NCBI RefSeq assembly: GCF_028476545.1
Contig: NW_026732546.1
Location: forward strand, 146,001-210,000
Direction: 5' to 3'
Length of the DNA stretch: 64,000 nt
From: Physella acuta
Lineage: Eukaryota > Mollusca > Gastropoda > Physidae
Shown here piece after piece: positions 13,112 through 24,837 of the stretch (positions are counted from its first letter, which is position 1; each line of letters starts with the position of its first letter). A program made the position numbers and the translations under genes. The notes below the pieces were generated by a model. It was not told the origin of the DNA and made no database searches. It was given only the letters and a program-made list of their open reading frames with translations.

Positions 13112-15512
13112 CTAAGATTGCATGCTCTTCCCATCACAAGCCACAATTTTCACTTTGTCCACTTTAGCTATCTCCTGTACAGGAGCTTCTCGAAATTCAA
13201 CTTGATTTAAAACAAAAGTCCACACATTATCACAGAAACGGTAGGTGTTCAGTTTACCCTGCAGAAAAATCAAATTTACAAAATGTTAATCTGGAAAATA
13301 AATAAATGCAGAAAGTTATAAACACAGAAATTTTCAAATTGTGTTGAAAGAGCATTTTACATAATTACTTTGGCTGTTCAATTAATTGAGAATAAGTCTA
13401 CAATAATAAATTTAGGTGAGTTATATATAAATTAACTAACAAAACCTTAAATAATAAGCTTTTAAATGCACTGAAAATAAAACAAGTGTGGTCACTCATG
13501 ATATCTCTTACATATTTTAGTGACCAAAGCTTTTTCTTTTGTTAAAGAAAGCAAGTTTGTTTTATTCTCTTATTTTCAGTGCATTGTTATTATAAAAGTT
13601 TTTGTATTTATTTTATCTCCCTCACACTTTCTATTAATTAGTTCTACATAAAGTTGACACTAAAAACATTTGTGTAAAAACCCAACTAGTAGCTTGTGAT
13701 CTTTGAAAAAAAAATTATCTGCCCTAACATAGTTTGACGTTGATGTTAAGACAATAATTCAGCCAGCTGTGAAGAACTGTTCACTACAGTTCACTGTTGT
13801 AAACAGGATGATCAAGTTTTGTTATTTATACTAAATTTAGAAATTTGATAAAATTTAATTTTAATGACTGATTATCTAATTAAAATAAAAATAGGTATTC
13901 TTGCATTGTTATAGAACAACATATCTGGAAAGTTGGAAGGCAATTGCTGCATTAGAAGTGGGTTGCAATTGATACGCAAGATTTGCCACTAACCCACTAA
14001 GAGCCATTATGAACAAACTGTAGGAAACAATAGTTTTGACTACAACTACAATTACTCTCCCAACATTACAACACTGCTGCAAACATATCCACCACCACTC
14101 TTAAATCAACTAGACATAAACACATAAAAGTAAAGTGTTTAGCCACGAAAAAGAAGTCTACCTTAGCCGTATGACTAACAAATATAAGCCGTATGAATAA
14201 CACTATTGAGATGTGAAGTTCAATTACCTTGAAGGAAATTTTGGCCTTGACTCGTTGAGCAAGAGCTTGGTTAATAGCTTTGTCAAACTGAAGTAAAACT
14301 TTTAAAGCAAGTTGTGGAGAGATTTGCCCCATCTGAAACAACAATAAATACATTTTAAGTAATTGGTCTTGATCAACCATAAGATTTAGAAAATTAACTT
14401 GCTCTTTATGTCTGTTTGACAATTCAAAGTGGGTGACCAATGGATGTAGACAGTGGGACTTAATTTTATAAGTAATTTTAAATTAATTTTAAGGGGGAAA
14501 TTCATAACAAAAGAGGAACACTGGTGATTGCTAGATTAGTCGGGTGATTGAGGTGCGTAGTGATGTTAACACCTGATTGATGACTGTAGTCATTAAAAAG
14601 TGGTAATTAATTGTCAATTAAAGCTAACTTAAAGATCATAAATCATATGAATGTCATTTATGAACAAACAGCAAAAAAAAAAAAAGCATTAAATATATCA
14701 AAAGGGTACAAAAAACTTGGTCGTGTGGCATTTTAGTTTCAAAGTTTACCACACACTGACTGTTATGCAACCTGTGAAACAATTATGGCTACCAAATTTT
14801 AAGAATTTGTTATTAATATTGTCGTCATATACACATTTATAAAAGAAAGAACATAAGTGGTAATCATGTGATGTGGAATTTTCATATTTCACAGCTGATG
14901 GTGTTGTGTTTTTTTTTACAAATGTTTACATTACACTTTAAATTATTTCTTAGGTAAATTTCTACAAGTACAACTATTACTACTATAGTAATTGTTTAGG
15001 ATTGTAAGAATGATAAATATAGACACAATTTTAAGACCCGATCTAAAAAGGAGCAAAAAAAAAACAACACTCAACAAAATGGCATCCTAACCAGATGCAT
15101 GTGCTCATACATTTTTCTTATCTATTACAGTGACTATCTTTGGAATTACTTTTAAAAATGTTTAGCATATGAAAATGGTGGTTTTTACATGTGATATAAA
15201 TAAACTAATGACAGTGCTAGATATGGCGGGGAAAGGCTTTAAATTGCTTAGGATTAAGAATTTTAAAATGTGGTGCCTATAAACATTTGTAGATCTTTTT
15301 AAAAATATCTGCTGCCAAAATGTAGAATTAATATTAGAATTTAGTAGTCTGCGAAAAAATAAATCAAATAATGTATGCACTTATTTTAATAATGAAATAG
15401 AAAAGCCGTCACTACCAAAAGTCGAGTTCTATAACCCACGTGACTGCTATTGGGCAAGAGATGTTTACCCAGGAGGTTCTATCAACACTTTTTACATTTG
15501 CATTTTCCTATT

Positions 15513-15595
<83 letters not shown>

Positions 15596-17446
15596 TTATA
15601 TATAACTCTCTATGTGGACACCACCACGACACAAGCCAACTATCAAACCCTCCTCCCGCCCCCTCCCTCGTTCTCCAGGCAGCAACTAAAGACCATATTG
15701 CTATCACTCCCACCCCCACTAGTCTTGTGAGTTGTGGTTCACGCCGAATGTTTATAATCGTAGAGCTGGGTTGAATTAGGGACGGCTATTAGGGGCAGAT
15801 AGTTTAGTTTTTAAACTATTTGAAACTAAGGGGAGGTAACAAGTTCTGCTTTTCATTGAAGTGTGTAATCTGTTGTCACAGACGGCTGCTTTCACGTGGG
15901 AGTGGGGGAGAGGGAGGGTAGTGTCGAATTCACAAATTAGGAATTACTAAAAAAGTAGAAAATAAAATAACTAAATAATGGCATATGCTATGCTGCAGGT
16001 TGGCTTGTATAACATAATTGGGAAAATGCAAAAAAATTAAGCATTTCAAGAAAGGGGAGAGGAATATTTGGTATTTCTGTAAATGCCCATGAACCACAGT
16101 GATCAAGATAAATCTATATTTAGTATAAATTCTGCTTGATTAGAATATTTCTAATTATAACTAGTGAAATATAGATCTAGTTATTAATATTTTTTTCTTT
16201 TACTTTTTATTTTGTCGTAACTATTTTTTTTTAGATTTATACCTAGAAGCACTAGGCTAATAAATTAAATATGATTATCTTATTAGCCAAGGACATCCTA
16301 TATTAACATATATAATTAGTTGGCTTACTTAGATCTAGTTTATGAAAATGGCTGCTATTCGGACCCAGCATTAAGTTTGGTCTATAGTTCCTCACTCATA
16401 TAACCTGTACTAAAATTATACCTTTTATGTTTATTTGATTTTTCAAGTGGATTTGCTAGTATTTTGTTGCATTTTATTGTAATTAGTTTTATGGATTTGC
16501 AAGTGTTAAGTACTATTTCTAAATACCCTATATTTAACTCAATATAGAACATCATCAAATATTATATATGCCTATTTATCGTAAGACGTTGTGGGCAAGT
16601 GGAGAACATTACATTGTGCCTCCCAAATCTTGTCAGTTACTGGTTAAGCCTTACTAAACTGGGATTACCTTTTAGTCAGTTTTTGTGCGTAAGAAAAATT
16701 CCAACTAAGTTTGTAGTTCAGTCTCAATAATTGATTTACGTAATTATTTTTTAAATTGTTCTTTTTATAGATGCTATATCTTTTCTAGATTTTGATTTTT
16801 AAATATGCCAATTCTAAAAGTCATTGTTCCTATGATCACCCACTCAAGTTTTCTTGTCTGTGGAGAAAAATACTGGCAGTCCAACTAGTAGGGTCACTTT
16901 GATTTCACATTGGTTTAGATATGAATAGTGTAGGCATAAAGCATACATCATAGCAAGACCATTACCATATGAGATTGTGGATGATGTTATTTTTTGTCTG
17001 TACCCCCCCCCCCCCCCCAGCAAGATCATTGTGAGTTCATGAGTTCATGTTATTTATTGCTTCTATTATAGCCTACATTCAGCTATTTTATACACTTTTT
17101 TTTAAAGTTGGGCTGGTAGGCTTAAAAAATCAAATTATAGTAGATCTAGAATTACAAGAAAACAATCACAACAACCAGAGGTGAAAGTGAAGTGGCGAAT
17201 AAACATACGCCAAAATGGAGTTTTACTGGCATAAATCAAATCTAGAGTAGATTTCTAGATCTAATCTAGATCTCTAGGTAGTAGTAGGTACCATTTTCAA
17301 ACTATTTTGAAGTATTTCAATTTAATAGCCTATTTACTATTTTGAATCTAGAATATTTAAAATTTTTGTCTCACCTGAATCAACTCATCCAAACTCTCTT
17401 GCAACGTGTGGCCAAGGGTGGTATTTCTATACAACTGGTAATTCAT
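13112..17446 (-). CDS. GTF2A2: Transcription initiation factor IIA, gamma (small) subunit
   Basis: The small TFIIA subunit pairs with TFIIA alpha/beta and stabilises TBP on the core promoter for RNA polymerase II in the nucleus. Three coding exons join in phase 0: 17446-17375 (ATG to LDELIQ, donor GTGAGA), 14332-14228 ([11 protein letters not shown]...KISFK, donor GTAATT) and 13258-13112 ([13 protein letters not shown] to the stop). The product is 107 aa; the human protein is 109. Hallmarks are the N-terminal [10 protein letters not shown], the helical [16 protein letters not shown] segment, and the C-terminal beta-barrel part [19 protein letters not shown] and [13 protein letters not shown]. 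Introns are 3,042 and 969 bp. A CTTTTCAG acceptor about 60 bases before the ATG implies a separate 5' UTR exon. No damage is visible. Identification is very secure. Confidence 0.97.
15515..15594. repeat. (AT)n microsatellite
   Basis: About 80 bases of pure TA dinucleotide inside GTF2A2 intron 1. Open frames across it encode only alternating Ile-Tyr and are artefacts. Confidence 0.95.
15600..16010 (-). mobile_element. Dispersed repeat, relative of the 45.0-kb and 49.15-kb copies
   Basis: It shares GTCGAATTCACAAATTAGGA, the AGTAGAAAATAAA segment and the inner TATTAGGGGCAGATAGTTTA block with the copy at 44.99-45.40 kb, in reverse orientation. The end GCAGGTTGGCTTGT corresponds to the ACGAGCCGACACGC end of that copy. 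It sits inside GTF2A2 intron 1. The superfamily is unknown. Confidence 0.6.
17138..17290. repeat. TCTAGATC-type simple sequence
   Basis: Short runs of CTAGATCTAGA-like words in GTF2A2 intron 1, part of a motif scattered through the window and densest at 23.5-24.3 kb. Confidence 0.6.
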
Positions 17447-17835
17447 ATTTAAATGGTATAAGCGAATCGACAAGACGACTACTATGCAAAGCAAACAATT
17501 GCTCCTGAAAAGAGCGGACAGGTCGTGTTGAAAGACAGAACAAGGAAAACAAATGTTTAAAAAATGACCAGTAACAATGCAGTTGCAATATGTAGCCTTT
17601 CTTAGTATCTAATCTTCTAGGTCTATATTGAGCCAGTAATCGATTTATCAGAGTACTCTGCCCTTGGTAATTTAAAAAAAAAACATATAGAATCTAGATC
17701 TAGTGGAGTATAGAGTATAGCGAAACTAATTATGACCTATATATTTCATTAAAATTAAAGGCTTTTTTTGTTGTTTTTTTTTTTTGCAATGAACTTACAT
17801 AAAACCCTTTTGTAGCCTATACTGAAACAGAATAT

Positions 17836-18432
17836 GGGGAGGGGCATCCATAAACAACATCATAAACTTTAATTACCTCTCTCTTCCACCACCGTCATAA
17901 AATAACATACATCGTCACATAAAGCCAAGCACCCCCCCCCCCCCCCCAACCAACTTAAAATAATGGTACCTTTCAGCTTTTTTACCTCCCTCCCTTGAAA
18001 TGTGGCGTTTTTATAAGTACCAGTAATTATTAGAAATTAGGAGTAAAAAGATATCAGAAATTTACTAGAGGCATAAATATTCCCATATTGTTGTTTATAA
18101 TAGGCCAGATTATATTACTTTGAAGTTTGTAAGCAACACAATATAGGCCTCTGTCACACATCACAAAAAGCAAGACCCCCCCCCCCCCCTAAAATGACAT
18201 CACACTTCAAATCTTGTCTGAACTCTGTCAACATAGAGTATTTTAATAAATTCTTGTTACAATTTATTAAAACAGCGTTTTCTAAAACGCAAAATAACAG
18301 CTAAAATTTGTTTTCTAACTTTGCTTTTTTTATAATGCAAGTGTGACATCATGCCATCTGAACCCACCCCCTCCCCCTCATCACAAAATTATGGACCCCC
18401 TACGAGTGTGACGTTATTTATGGACGACACCC
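17836..18432. mobile_element. MITE, same family as 30.1 kb (degenerate copy)
   Basis: The right end, read in reverse, is GGGTGTCGTCCATAAATAAC followed by GTCACACTCGTAGGGGGTC, matching the 30.09-kb element (GGGGTCGTCCACAAATGAC). The inner segment TTTTCTAAAACGCAAAATAAC also matches in reverse. The left end GGGGCATCCATAAACAAC is a poorer copy. Poly-C runs interrupt it. Confidence 0.65.
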
Positions 18433-18552
18433 TATTTATATAAATATTAGTGCATTATTAAACTTAAAGAAAATCATTATTTCTTCTTTTGTTCATATTA
18501 CAGGTCTATTTAAAAGCTTGTTATTATAAGTTTTCATAATAATTTGTTTTCA

Positions 18553-18785
18553 GATTGGATGGTTGGATGGTGGTGCATACCAGTCTAAACTTTAAATCCC
18601 AGGTCTTGCCAGTAGAACATCACAGTAGACCCTACATCCAGCTCTGATGGGTACCTAACTCAAGTTAGGAAGTAAAGGCGATGTACATAGTGCTGACCAC
18701 ACTATCCCTTCATATGTCGAGGTCACTGAAATAGGTGAAATTTACTTCACCTGCCCCATGGACCATCAGGCTTGAAAGGGTACTT
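18553..18785 (+). mobile_element. tRNA-derived SINE, family 1
   Basis: A diverged tRNA-like head (GGATGGTTGGATGGTGG) is followed by the family body: CAGCTCTGATGGGTACCTAA, GTGCTGACCACACTATC, TATGTCGAGGTCACTGAAAT and CACCTGCCCCATGGACC. Confidence 0.8.
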
Positions 18786-19797
18786 TAATTATAATTATAT
18801 TTAACCAACATTTTAATAAATTATTAGTTGTACATTAAAATAATTTATTTGAATTAAAATATAACAAAAGAATTTCATAACTTTAAAAATGAATATTTAT
18901 TAATTATAAATTAAAATTATCACATATAGGCCCTATTTAAATAATTAAATTAATATTTTCTTCTCTTCACTAGGGTAATTAGAGTCAAGAACATGTCTAA
19001 ATACACATGTAAATTATACATTACATCAAAGTTACTGTGGCTCTAGAATTTTTTTTAATAATTTTTCAGGTTGTCATGCTACAGATATCAGCAGAGGAAG
19101 AAAAAAAATCCCACTTTGTTTCTGTATGATTTATGGCGGTAATTTCAAAGCACAAAAATCCCCATAAATTAATTTTGATTAACTAATGTTTAAACAATAC
19201 TGATATGATAATTAGTGTTTTTAGTGCACTAATTACTTTTAGTTTATTACTCTACTACACTGGATATTTTGGGGCAGAAGAAAAGATGAGAATTACATAA
19301 AATTGCTCAGGAGTTCTACCAAAATGTTAAGCTCATGGGAAGTTAAACATTCCTTTGTACTAACAAATTTTCAGTGTGTCCTAAATCTCAGGGTCAGCCC
19401 TTTTAACCACAACACCTCAGTGGGTAAAAAGCATCCCCACTGAGTGAGTGTTACAATAAAAATAATATAGACTTAAAAACAAAATTAAAATCTCTAACTT
19501 AAAAGCAGTAGGGACAAAATAAGCTGCTTTCCTATAACCTACAAGTGCAAGTACTTGAGATATAGATCTAGGCCTATAACCCAACTCATGTACAAAAAAC
19601 TGGCAAAAAATGCAAGCATAGGATCACAATAGAAGGAAGGTTTAACAGTTTAAAAAAATTTTAAATGCAAAGTTAGAAAACATGGTTGAACTAATCATAT
19701 TTTTGTTGAACAACAAAGCAAAAAAAAAAAAGTTTAAAAATGTGTAACACAAGTTTATAGAATATTGCATCCAGAAATAAAAGCAAATAACACAGAT

Positions 19798-19803
19798 TTT
19801 ATT
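19798..19803 (-). terminator. Possible poly(A) signal of the zinc-finger gene
   Basis: AATAAA on the minus strand about 410 bases past the stop codon. No cleavage site can be confirmed from sequence alone. Confidence 0.35.
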
Positions 19804-20209
19804 CATACAACAAATCGCAGCACCGGATTTAAATTCATTATATATGGATTTGTATTTACATTGTTCATAACAAACTTCAATTATGTAAAACCACCATTCA
19901 AGTTAATTTTAAATTTTAATAAACTATTTAACTCCTAGTTACTTAAACAATACAAACTATTTAAAAAACTAATATTTCAGGAAAAAATAATCATTTAGAG
20001 TAGTTTTTTTATGCACAGGTAAAAGTATCACAAATATGATAGGTCACAACAATAATATCTCAGTCTTGTTAATCAATACAGATTAATGATTAAAATTTTA
20101 ACAATAACTTAAAGCATAAAAAGCCAAAAGATTAATAAGAAGAGATTGGTAGAAGTTTAAATTAACAGAAAACTTAACAAGCATTCATAGAAATTAAGAA
20201 AAATGCACA

Positions 20210-21946
20210 TTACAATAGACTGTGGTAATTTTTTTTATGCTTTTTAAGATTTGATGGGGACTTAGAGGAAAATGGGCAAAGGTGACATACATAAGGGCGA
20301 TCTTTGTAGTGGGTTAAAATGTGTAGGGTTAGATTATATTTGCGGTTGCAGCGAAAAGCGCAAACATTACAAAGGTAACTTTTCTCCCTATGGATCTGAA
20401 GGTGCGCCTTATATATCCGCTTCTCTGGGCTAGTAAAGCTACAGGTCACACATGTGAATATTTCCCCAACACATTTTTTTATCCGTTTGTAAATTTCATC
20501 CTTGAAAGGATTATCACTCACCATTTTTTTGTAAGCCTCAGAGGAGGGAAATGGATTTTGTTTTAATTTTTCTTTGGTTGTGGAACTCATGTCCTCTGTG
20601 TGATATTGAAGATGGAATTTGAGGAGAGAATTTGTTTGACTGGCGTAAGGGCATAGAGGGCAGAGGTATCTGTCTCTTTTAGCATGCATAATGATGTGCC
20701 ATCTAAGATACTTAATAGTTTTGAAAGTTCTACTGCATATAACACACCAGTAAGACCTTTGCTGAGTGTGTGTTATCTTGTGATTTCTCAAAGTATCCAT
20801 GCGATATGTAGCATAATCACACTGATCACAATGATAATTTTTATTGTCCTGATGTATTAGTAGATGCCTCAGTAACTTGGATTTATTAAAGAATGCTCTA
20901 TCACATAAATGACATTTAAAAATCCTGTCTCTAGAGTCAAATTGTTTAAGATGTGTAGGGTTGGCATTTACTTCTTCATCTAAAAGACGTGACCTTTTCT
21001 TTGAATTTATTTCTTTCCTATGTTTTGAACAAAGTTTAGAGCCAGGGACATTGATTAATGCCTGCCCTATATTAACATTGTTAGGATCTGAGCTAGCCTG
21101 ACATATCAGGCACGGCTGGTGTCTACGCTGCACATGAATTTTTAAGCGGGAGTTTTGCCTGCAAGTGTATGGGCAATGAGGGCACCTGAAAGGTCTCTCA
21201 TTAATATGTACAAAGTTATGGTCCCGAAACCTTGAGGAGCTGTCTGTTTTATAAGGGCAATACTTGCATTCAAACTTTGCCAACTCCATGTGCAGAATAC
21301 ACAAGTGACTAATTATAGCTGATTTTTTTAAGCAATTGTAGGAACAAGCTTTGCAAGTCCATCGTTTATTTGTAGAATTTTTTGAACAGTGATGCTTCAA
21401 AACGTGATTTTTAAAGCTGTTATCTTTCTTTGTAGTGTATTTACAAAGTCCACAAAATAGTTTCCCTTGGCAGTATTTAACATGACTCTGCATGTGCTCT
21501 TGCAGTTCCTTTTCGTCTGTTAATTTAGCATTGTTACAAAGGCAACAGCGGAAAGTCTGAAACACATCTCTCTTTTCTTTATACTCATCAACAGGCTCAC
21601 AGATCTCAAGCTTAACCTGGTTAATATCAGAGGACTCAACCGTTACTTGGCAATTTGGATCAAGTGACAAGCAGTTAACCTCTTGTAGGAATGCAACATT
21701 TGGGCACTGCTGTGGTAAACTGCCATGACTCACACCATTTATAGACTCTGCTACAATGCCATCTTTCAGGATTTGAACAAGTTCAGTAGATTTTTGAACA
21801 TCCAAACTTGTATCCAGGGGCTCTATCTTTACATTGAGATGCTTATTGGAAAAAGTTTTATCCGAGCGATAAATATCTGCTTTACTTGTGAAGTTTATGT
21901 TGCCCCTGGTCTCCATTGAGTTCTCTGAGGGCCCACAGTGCTTCAT
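20210..21946 (-). CDS. C2H2 zinc-finger protein with 12 fingers (578 aa)
   Basis: A probable nuclear DNA-binding transcription regulator. The first 130 residues have no fingers and carry two sumoylation-type motifs, VKIE (residues 39-42) and VKLE (111-114). Fingers follow at about 133-155, 164-185, 197-219, 226-247, 254-276, 344-365, 372-393, 400-421, 428-449, 498-519, 526-547 and 554-576; a CLIC pair at 279-282 looks like a finger remnant. Many have the short C-x2-C core with CPYxT-like loops rather than KRAB-type TGEKPY linkers, so this is not a KRAB protein. The start is well supported: an in-frame TAG lies 12 bases upstream of the ATG (separated from it by four codons), just inside a TTCTATAG acceptor at about 21968, so a 5' UTR exon lies further right. 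The coding region is one uninterrupted exon. Orthology to a named gene cannot be assigned by eye. Confidence 0.93.
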   Translation of the reverse strand: MKHCGPSENSMETRGNINFTSKADIYRSDKTFSNKHLNVKIEPLDTSLDVQKSTELVQILKDGIVAESINGVSHGSLPQQCPNVAFLQEVNCLSLDPNCQVTVESSDINQVKLEICEPVDEYKEKRDVFQTFRCCLCNNAKLTDEKELQEHMQSHVKYCQGKLFCGLCKYTTKKDNSFKNHVLKHHCSKNSTNKRWTCKACSYNCLKKSAIISHLCILHMELAKFECKYCPYKTDSSSRFRDHNFVHINERPFRCPHCPYTCRQNSRLKIHVQRRHQPCLICQASSDPNNVNIGQALINVPGSKLCSKHRKEINSKKRSRLLDEEVNANPTHLKQFDSRDRIFKCHLCDRAFFNKSKLLRHLLIHQDNKNYHCDQCDYATYRMDTLRNHKITHTQQRSYWCVICSRTFKTIKYLRWHIIMHAKRDRYLCPLCPYASQTNSLLKFHLQYHTEDMSSTTKEKLKQNPFPSSEAYKKMVSDNPFKDEIYKRIKKCVGEIFTCVTCSFTSPEKRIYKAHLQIHREKSYLCNVCAFRCNRKYNLTLHILTHYKDRPYVCHLCPFSSKSPSNLKKHKKNYHSLL

Positions 21947-22059
21947 GAAGAAAGCTTGCTATGTCTGCTATAGAATAAAATGGAGTAAAAATTTTGCTTC
22001 TAAAATTACTTTAAAAAATTCCTCTAAATCACAAAAAATAATAACTAATCAACACTCTT

Positions 22060-22318
22060 AGTAGGGGGTCAGGGTGGTTGAGTAGGTAAAGCTCATGGTT
22101 GCTAAACTGAAAAATCTCGAGTTCGAACCCACTGGCAGATGAGGCTCGTTAGCTGGGGACAGCCACTCTTCTAGGAGAGACAACTCCAAAATCAAACAAC
22201 TGCTGCCTTGTAGTTTGTTCTTGGTTGGACAAAGGCTATGGAAGCAAATCCAAAAAGAAAAGCAGGCTGAAATCGGAGTCAATGGCCTCAATGGCGCATA
22301 ACCAGTTGACATGTATCC
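22060..22318 (+). mobile_element. tRNA-derived SINE, family 2
   Basis: Box A-like TGGTTGAGTAGG and box B-like GAGTTCGAACCC are spaced as in a tRNA. The body holds GGCAGATGAGGCTCG, AGAGACAACTCCAAAATCAA, CTATGGAAGCAAATCC and AATGGCGCATAACCAG. It differs from family 1. Confidence 0.8.
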
Positions 22319-22327
22319 TTAATTAGT

Positions 22328-22440
22328 ATGGAGGCGTGGTCGAGTCGGCAAAAGGTCATGGTTGATAAATTCGAAAAAAAGTCTCGAGTTCAAACCCTCT
22401 GGCAGATAAGGCTCGATCTCTTCCAACACTAAAAATTAAG
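22328..22440 (+). mobile_element. tRNA-derived SINE, family 2 (short copy)
   Basis: The head GGAGGCGTGGTCGAGTCGG has a box A match and GAGTTCAAACCC a box B match, followed by GGCAGATAAGGCTCGAT. It lies directly behind another copy in the same direction and lacks the distal body. Confidence 0.75.
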
Positions 22441-22599
22441 AACCAAGAAGAAGAACACTCTTAGTAAGATGAACTTTGATAATAAGATCCAATTTGAAAT
22501 GGTGTATCAATAACAATTCCATGACCATAACCACAGATGAGCAGCACTTGGGTAGGAATGGAAATTAACAAAACAGCTTCACCATTTAAATAATTTAGA

Positions 22600-22690
22600 A
22601 GGTTAATAATGTAGTTACCCTTTTGGACCTGGCTGCCAATAAGACAAATGAAGTAGAGTTCATCTGTTTATGAATGTGACCTCTGCATAT
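22600..22690 (-). mobile_element. SINE family 1 fragment
   Basis: ATGAAGTAGAGTTCATCTGT followed by TGACCTCTGCATAT matches the reversed family-1 body. The head is absent. Confidence 0.5.
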
Positions 22691-22845
22691 AATTAATATA
22701 CAGATTGGTAAGAAGCAGAACTAGGTCTGATAAAGTGATGTATTTCTGTAAAGAACAAAAAAAAGCGTTTTTGAATTGTCAATACATTATCTTTAAAATA
22801 AACCTTATTTTTTATTGTTGCCTGCAACATTAAGGCTGGACTTTT

Positions 22846-23280
22846 TGAATAAGTGATTGAGTGTGGATCATGAGATGAGTTGGGTTAGGTGTGAATTTTA
22901 ATGTATATTGTAGGGTGAAGTGTTTTTGCTGTTAAAGTTTTTAGGTGGTGTTTGAATCATGTGGTAACTTGTGAAGTGCAGTTTGGTTGGGGTTTGCTTC
23001 AAGGTGTTCATGGTGTTGTGCGGTGTGAGGTGATGTGGCCCGTGGGTTAAGGTGTGGGGCAAGGTAGTGTGGGTTTTGATCCACTCTGTGTGTTGTGTTT
23101 TGTATGTGTGTGGTATGGTGAATCATGTGTATGGTGTGGGGTGAGTGATTGGGTGTGGATAATAGGGTTAGTGAGGTGAGCTTTGGGTTGTGCTATGCGG
23201 AGTAATGGGATGTGTTGTGTTGGGGGTGCAAGATGGTTGGTGTGGTGTTTGGTTTGTGGTTCATTGTGACATGCAAATTG
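22846..23280. repeat. G/T-rich degenerate simple sequence
   Basis: About 430 bases built from GTGTGG, GGTGTGA and GTGATGTGG words with strong strand asymmetry. No fixed period is visible. Open frames across it are low-complexity His/Thr/Pro artefacts. Confidence 0.65.
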
Positions 23281-23499
23281 GAGTGGGATTTTAAAAATTT
23301 CCCCTTCTGTTACACTCTATCCCTTAATTCTTTTAAATATCTAATTTTATTAAATTAATTATACACATGAACTTCAAAAGCACTGTTGTTTTATGTTTAG
23401 TGTCATTCTTATTCTAGCCTTCAAAAAGTACATGCAAAATGATGGCCCAATCATTATTTTATTCAATAGTTCTATTGCACATTTTTTAGAGTAGAGACC

Positions 23500-24310
23500 T
23501 AGATCTAGTAATAAAGCATTATTATTAATTTAATTGTAGCAAAGCAATGAATTATTGATAATTAAAATTATTACGCCCTAGATCTAGCTAGATCTAGAAC
23601 TAGATAATAGTAAATCTAGATCTTGATTCTAGGCTAGTAAGAGATATACATACATAGATGTATAGATCTAGATTATAGTAGATACAGATAGATCTAGATT
23701 TAGAATCTAGATAGAAAACTAGATCTAGAATATCTAGATAGATTAGATTAGATTGTTTGCAACGATGCTAATGTGTAATTAAATTAAATAATTCTAGATC
23801 TAGATTTTCAAATTTATTTTCAAAATAATATTTGGTAAAACTGTTGTTGTAGTAATAAGTAATAGATCTAGATTTCTAGATCTAATCTAGACTAGATATT
23901 TTGTAAAACTATTGCATTGCAATGAAAGGCTAAGGTCTTACTAAGAGTGGCTAAGACTACTAAGATAAGAGTCTCTAGATTCTTCTAGATCTAGATAATG
24001 ATATCTGTAGTGTAGATTCTAGATCAGTAGGAAGTTTTAGTACTCAGTACTGGTGTACGTGTAGTCTAGAGTCTAGCTAGAGATCTAATCTAGATCTAGA
24101 TCTAGATTAGATCTAGAATTCTAGACTGTAGAATAGTTGTAGAACTTCGTAGAAGAGTTAAATCTGGAGAGGGCTATCTTCTACATTCTAGAGATCTATT
24201 TAAAATATAAATCTAGATTTTAGAGTCTAGTATTTCTAGATCTAGGCTAGATCTAGAATATATGAGTAGCGCTAAAAGCTCTAGATCTAAATCTAGATCT
24301 AAGTCTAAAA
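23500..24310. repeat. Dense TAGATC / TCTAGA simple-sequence block
   Basis: Words such as CTAGATCTAGATCT recur throughout about 800 bases, with unrelated AT-rich gaps. The motif is palindromic, so it reads the same on both strands. Smaller patches lie at 17.1, 29.5, 34.9, 35.3 and 61.9 kb. Confidence 0.8.
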
Positions 24311-24462
24311 CTTAAAGTCTGCAGTTCTACAGCCATTCTAAGACAATCTGAGACCTCAGTTGAAGTTTAGCTTTCGTTTCGTTCAACAGCTAATCAAGGC
24401 CTATAATCCAGTTTTGATAGGTAACGGAAATTGTTAAATATAGAGATCTAGATTATTACATT

Positions 24463-24654
24463 TATAATAGATTGACGACAGAAGCCTGTGGTTGTTTATA
24501 ACACGTTTAATGGGTCTAACTACTTCATGATGGTAACACCAGAGAGGACGGAAGGAAGTACTCAAGGGACATCACTCAAGATAACAATATTATAAATATA
24601 ACTAATACAGAAGAGTGAGTTCCCTTGACCTCACAATTATTTCAATCTATTACA
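24463..24654 (-). repeat. LTR (3' copy in element orientation)
   Basis: 192 bp, starting TATAATAGATTGACGACAGA on the plus strand and ending CAATCTATTACA; reads the same as the other LTR. Confidence 0.95.
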
Positions 24655-24837
24655 TCCCTTTACCCTTAGAACACAATAACACATCTCTCAATAGAACAAT
24701 TGATAGTATCCTAAAATCACCAATTATATTGTAACATGAACACTATGGTAGATTACATCCTTACAAACAATGCACAATATGCTACAACATAATCAAAATA
24801 CAAAACAATAATGTCAAAGTCCTTTTGACCTTTAGAA

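Larger units (their letters stand above)
18433..20209. other. Between GTF2A2 and the zinc-finger gene
   Basis: It holds one SINE (18553-18785), then AT-rich DNA that includes the probable 3' UTR of the zinc-finger gene down to about 19780. Nothing else is recognised. Confidence 0.4.

Noticed and set aside
15440-15730. Open frames of alternating Ile and Tyr across (AT)n arrays, and poly-Leu/Ile across (TAA)n at 63 kb
   Set aside because: Simple-sequence artefacts with no stop codons possible in the repeat.
21725-21919. Open frame on the plus strand opposite the zinc-finger gene
   Set aside because: A shadow of the well-supported minus-strand coding region.
22060-22440. tRNA genes
   Set aside because: Box A and box B matches are present, but the cloverleaf cannot be completed and each is followed by a shared SINE body.
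23160-23175. Telomere-like GGGTTAG words
   Set aside because: Isolated occurrences in a G/T-rich stretch, no tandem TTAGGG array.
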